Source: Riptortus pedestris (Eukaryota; Arthropoda; Insecta; Hemiptera; Alydidae). From it: 64,000 bases of DNA. A program made the position numbers and the translations under genes. The notes beneath the pieces were generated by a model. That model was not told the DNA's origin. It did no database searches and worked only from the letters and a program-made list of their open reading frames with translations. The DNA lies in the NCBI GenBank assembly GCA_019009955.1, contig CM032233.1, positions 68,469,501 to 68,533,500 of the forward strand, given 5' to 3'. Shown one piece after another: positions 61,142 to 64,000 of this stretch (the first letter of the stretch is position 1; the number at the start of each line of letters is the position of its first letter).

Positions 61142-62730
61142 TCTATATATATATAAAATTGTAACCTCTGTCTGTACATTGATTTTTTTCGCGAAATTTC
61201 ACGATAACTTTTCGTTTCACATGTCATAGACACCATAACTGCATTTTGTTTCTTTCGTGTCTGTTTGTTTGTTTATTTGTTTGTTTGTTACCTTTTCACG
61301 CATAAACGGCTGAACCGAATTTTATGAAACATGGTATGTATATTACTATTAGCCCAACTTAGACTTTAGGCTATATTAATATTCTCTAAGACGAACAGGA
61401 GTGGGGGTTATAAGGGAGGCCTGAAATTAAAAATAGCGATATTTCGTTTCCTATTGCTTTTTCAGCAAATATGCACATAACAAAAGTTGTTTATTTTGTT
61501 ATTTAGAGTAACTTTTGTTATATGCGTTTTTGCCGTATACGGAAGTATAAATGAGTTATCCGCTATAAACTAAAGCGGGAGTCCACAATTTTATTTGGCA
61601 CAAAAGACTCAACCGAGCTAAGCCAAACTCGGTATGTGAATTAGTAATAATGCCTTCCTTATAATAAGCCATACTAACATTTCTAGGGACGGGCAGGAGT
61701 GGGGGTTATATGGAAGGCCTGAAATTAAAAATAGCGATATTTCGTTTCCTATTGCTTTTTCAGCAAATATGTACATAACAAAAGTTGTTTATTTTGTTAT
61801 TAAGAGTAACTTTTGTTATATGCACTTTTGCCGTATACGGACGTATAAATGAGTTATACGCTAAAAACTATAGCGGGAGTCCACAATTTTATTTGGCACA
61901 AAAGACCCAACCGAACTAAACCAAACTCGCTATGTGAATTAATACTAACAATTTCCTTATAATAAGCCATACTAACATTTCTAGGGACGGGCAGGAGTGG
62001 GGGTTATAAGGGAGGCCTGAAATTAAAAATAGCGATATTTCGTTTCCTATTGCTTTTACAGCAAATATGCACATAACAAAAGTTGTTTATTTTGTTATTT
62101 AGAGTAACTTTTGTAATATGCACTTTTGCCGTATACGGAAGCATAAATGAGTTATCCGCTATAAACTAAAGCGGGAGTCCACAATTTTATTTGGCACTAA
62201 AGACTCAACCGAATTAAACCAAACTCGGCATGTCAATTACTACTAACGCCTTCATTATAATAAGCTATACTAACATTTCTAGGGACGGGCAGGAGTGGGG
62301 GTTATAAGGAAGGCCTGAAATTAATAATAGTGATATTTCGTTTACTATTGCATTTTCGGCAAATATGCACATAACAAAAGTTGTTTATTTTGTTATTTAG
62401 AGAAATTTGCTCAACACTTCTTTTCGATATGAACTACCAGGTACCTGACCTGAAAAAATTATGCCAAATGTATGTCAATATTTTCTCCTTAATAATTCAA
62501 ATCTATGCATAATGCATAACAGGAGACGGGAAATATGACAATATGCAGGACAGTGAAATCTTACATAAAAAAATAATTTTATTATTAACATATGCCAAGA
62601 ACGGGTATTAACCCTAAACACTGGAACGGGTAAATGTCAAAATATTGTGCAAAGTAAAGCCTTACCAAAAATATACCATCACCATTCAGCCTCAAATGAA
62701 TTCCCGAGCGAAGCCGGGTATCTGAGCTAG
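61142..62730 (+). mobile_element. Non-autonomous Helitron
   Basis: The 5' end is TCTATATATATATAAAATTG, the 3' end a CCCG(AGCGAAG)CCGGG hairpin a short distance before CTAG, inserted between host A (61141) and T (62731). TC...CTAG, the 3' hairpin and A/T insertion are Helitron hallmarks. The 5' part (ACGCATAAACGGCTGAACCG, TTTTATGAAACATGG) is like many insect Helitrons. The interior is a 298-bp tandem repeat. No Rep/helicase coding. Confidence 0.85.
61397..62400 (+). repeat. 298-bp tandem repeat inside the Helitron
   Basis: AGGAGTGGGGGTTATA starts at 61397, 61695, 61993 and 62291, exactly 298 bp apart. Units share GGCCTGAAATTAA, ATAACAAAAGTTGTTTATTT and GCCGTATACGGA and differ by scattered substitutions. 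The fourth copy is cut short near 62400. Confidence 0.95.
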
Positions 62731-63048
62731 TAACATATAAAAATCCACTTCACGGTCCTAAACTATCATAAATGAAGTGCCCGAAAAAGGCGTGCTCGTT
62801 CCTTCTTGATCCAGATTAAGAATATAATTAAAATATCTCCTATAACAGATACCACCATCGATCAGTAATTGAGGCCTGTAACACGATTCTTCCGATTATG
62901 AATACCTAGTCCCCGCAAATCTTCTCACAGACAACCTAAACACTTTTGCTTTCTTTCCTCACCTCACCTAGGGCACATTGCAGCATTTTTTCGGTAGCCA
63001 GTCATTGCCCTGTCATTCAACATAGCCAATTTACCAAAGTCAATTCTT
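62731..63048. other. Unassigned sequence
   Basis: Between Helitron and repeat B. No gene or repeat was recognised; the frame at 62946-63179 runs into repeat B and has no domain. Confidence 0.5.
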
Positions 63049-63440
63049 TTAGCAGATTTCCCTTCCAGGGAAATCAGCTATTAAGGTTGTATTTAAGACA
63101 CGATTTTCGAAACATTTCCTCAAATGTCCATCGATCCTACTTTTCTGTTACCGCTCTAGCGATCACAATTTTTCTTTAATCACTACCAAACTCGGTATAT
63201 AACCGTTTATAAACCAAAGATCAAGTTCGTTAATGTCTAGAATCGGACCGGGTAGGGGTGGATTTCAAAAATGTGAAATATCTCCGTTTTTATGCGTCAA
63301 AAAATTGTATAAAACTAATCCTGTAAATTTAAGTTCCTATAAATGTGTTTCTCTATCATGTTTATTAACCGAGATATTTGGATGTTTTAGTTTCAGCCTT
63401 CAGTAAACCCCTAGTCCTACTCATGTCATATTAACAATAG
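63049..63440 (+). repeat. Repeat B copy lacking the TA array
   Basis: TTAGCAGATTTCCCTTCCAGGG, GTCCATCGATCCTAC, CTGTTACCGCTCTAGCGATC, CCAAACTCGGTATATAACCG, AATATCTCCGTTTTTATGCG and AACCGAGATATTTGGATG match the 52.1-kb copy in order, but without the (TA)n and the final hairpin block. Confidence 0.7.
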
Positions 63441-63594
63441 GTTTTATATCATGGACCACTTTATTGGACGCTTAAATAGAAAATATTGTTTTCATTAAAC
63501 TTTTATTGTGTGAGATATACATGCAAATACGTTACTTGACGACGTCATCATTTAAAATTTTACGTTCTTAACTCGAAAATGTTTATTTGATCTA

Positions 63595-64000
63595 TACTGT
63601 ACTTGACATTTAACTGTTTTGTTCAACACGAATGATCATATGCGTTGATGGCCGAAACTGGATGTGTAATAGGGGAAGGTGATTGGTAATTCATATTTTG
63701 GTTATTATGAGTTGTATCAAAAAATGTTAAAGGATCAATCTTGTTAAACTATTGACGATCTACAATTATTCTATACATTTTTTCTAGCTCAAATATTAAG
63801 AAAGTCATTTGCTCTTTCTTGTTTTCAGCCTTTAGTGTACCCCTAATTCTACTCATCGAATTTTTACTTAGAAATATAACATTATATGCTGAGATGAGAT
63901 CAATAATGTGATAGAGAGACAATTCATTACAATTATTACCATCTGGGTTTAAGTTATTCCTTAAGATAATCACAGCTGTCTTAGTAGATTTCTCCTATGG
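63595..64000 (+). repeat. Diverged second repeat B unit and start of a third
   Basis: GTTGATGGCCGAAACTGGATG, AAAAAATGTTAAAGGATCAATC, TTTTCAGCCTTTAGTGTACCCC and AATTCTACTCAT parallel 63220-63420 at an offset of about 412 bp. At 63980 TTAGTAGATTTCTCCTATGG restarts the family, cut by the window edge. Confidence 0.5.

Overview
This is nuclear DNA from an animal, most likely an insect. It is AT-rich, its genes are split by long introns, and it is heavily loaded with Tc1/mariner, piggyBac, Penelope-like and Helitron debris. An arthropod, perhaps a hemipteran, is an inference from gene content and repeat style. No species-diagnostic sequence was identified.

Three conserved genes were reconstructed exon by exon, with splice phases that close exactly. 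(1) ABHD18 (alpha/beta-hydrolase) is on the minus strand, 24406 down to 5692. It has eight exons, and its C-terminal end lies beyond the left edge. (2) ETFA (electron transfer flavoprotein alpha, mitochondrial) is on the plus strand, 26202-33212, with six exons and 332 codons, complete. (3) RABL6 (Rab-like GTPase) is on the minus strand, 54400 down to 39969, with nine coding exons and 510 codons, complete. ABHD18 and ETFA are head to head across about 1.8 kb (24407-26201). ETFA and RABL6 converge across about 6.8 kb packed with nested transposons.

Repeats by region: 0-5 kb holds a nearly intact Tc1 element (2119-3635). The ABHD18 introns hold a Penelope-like (PLE) relic, a DUF4817-type DDE relic, several (TA)n arrays, and a 2.85-kb minisatellite with a 43/44-bp unit abutting a second PLE relic. 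ETFA intron 4 holds a 580-bp foldback. The 33.7-39.1 kb interval is a three-level nest: an old repeat (A) split by a PLE foldback, itself split by a piggyBac, with a mariner beside it. The RABL6 introns hold a long-TIR DDE element carrying an unclassified repeat (B). The right end (55-64 kb) holds a poly(A) retroposon, another repeat A, a PLE relic, a foldback, a non-autonomous Helitron with 298-bp tandem repeats, and more repeat B.

The most interesting signal is a recurring motif with the layout of a hammerhead ribozyme (CTGANGA, stem II, GAAA, short stem III, H17, stem I). It appears at six or more places, mostly in PLE-associated or inverted repeats. All functional statements rest on reading the sequence and remembered family knowledge; no database search was run.
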